Positions 6,644 through 6,731 of a stretch of 6,731 nt of DNA are shown here, in pieces; the stretch's first letter is position 1; the number at the start of each line of letters is the position of its first letter. The translations under genes were made by a program, and so were the position numbers. Under the pieces are notes generated by a model. It did no database searches. It worked only from the letters and a program-made list of their open reading frames with translations, and was not told the DNA's origin. This DNA comes from an uncultured Eubacteriales bacterium. GTDB taxonomy: Bacteria > Bacillota > Clostridia > Christensenellales > DTU072. The stretch lies in contig CACXDF010000161.1 in the NCBI GenBank assembly GCA_902766325.1, positions 1 through 6,731 of the forward strand. The letters are read 5' to 3'.

Positions 6644-6731
6644 TGATAGAATTCGAGCCTCTTACCGAAAAAAACTATTCAGAGGTCGCTCGCATCGACC
6701 GGGTCAGCCTCGGCGAAGAGAGCTGGAGCGA
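6643..6731 (+). CDS. rimI: Ribosomal protein bS18 alanine N-acetyltransferase RimI (3' end outside window)
   Basis: Only the first 29 codons are visible. They read as the N-terminal strand and first helix of a GNAT acetyltransferase: MIEFEPLTEKNYSEVARID, then a Ser-Leu-Gly-Glu-Glu-Ser-Trp-Ser ending. This matches the RimI pattern 'iR.mt..Dl..v..IE..sf..pWs'. RimI uses acetyl-CoA to acetylate the N-terminal Ala of ribosomal protein S18 and is typically encoded just after tsaB. The start shares one base with the tsaB stop. The acetyl-CoA binding motif would lie beyond the window, so the call rests on the N-terminus and the neighbour. Confidence 0.8.
   Translation, partial: MIEFEPLTEKNYSEVARIDRVSLGEESWS

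Overview
The window is coding almost end to end on the + strand: four genes in one direction, packed with overlaps or very short gaps. No RNA gene, mobile element or CRISPR array was seen. The base composition is balanced, with many codons ending in CG (tcg, acg, gcg, ccg). That codon style and the gene order tsaE-tsaB-rimI suggest an uncultured Clostridia-like member of the Bacillota, perhaps a gut lineage. This placement is an inference from gene order and style, not from a marker gene.

Layout. (1) Positions 2-5596 are the 3' part of a giant gene that is open at the left edge, with 1864 codons visible. Its product looks like a secreted or surface protein rich in Tyr, Ser, Asp, Asn and Thr. 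It appears to hold degenerate MBG-type Ig-like beta modules near the left end, scattered 'YY' hairpin modules, and a lectin/LamG-like C-terminal region. The in-frame TTG at 218 is not its real start. (2) The next gene is tsaE, starting at 5583, 5589 or 5649 and ending at 6077. It encodes the P-loop ATPase of tRNA t6A synthesis. (3) tsaB (6089-6643) encodes the non-catalytic partner of TsaD in the same pathway and has a short C-terminal part. (4) rimI starts at 6643 and is cut by the right edge. It encodes the N-acetyltransferase usually found beside tsaB.

The last three genes form a familiar housekeeping cluster (t6A37 modification of ANN-decoding tRNAs plus S18 acetylation). The unusual parts are the giant surface-type gene joined directly upstream and a strong perfect hairpin at 5619-5650. 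That hairpin lies between the giant gene's stop and the conserved part of tsaE, inside the stretch that would encode tsaE's first residues. It makes the tsaE start uncertain and could control how the two genes are expressed relative to each other.

I did not find clear evidence of a wholly new system. The best leads are the giant protein's repeat architecture and the giant gene/tsaE junction.
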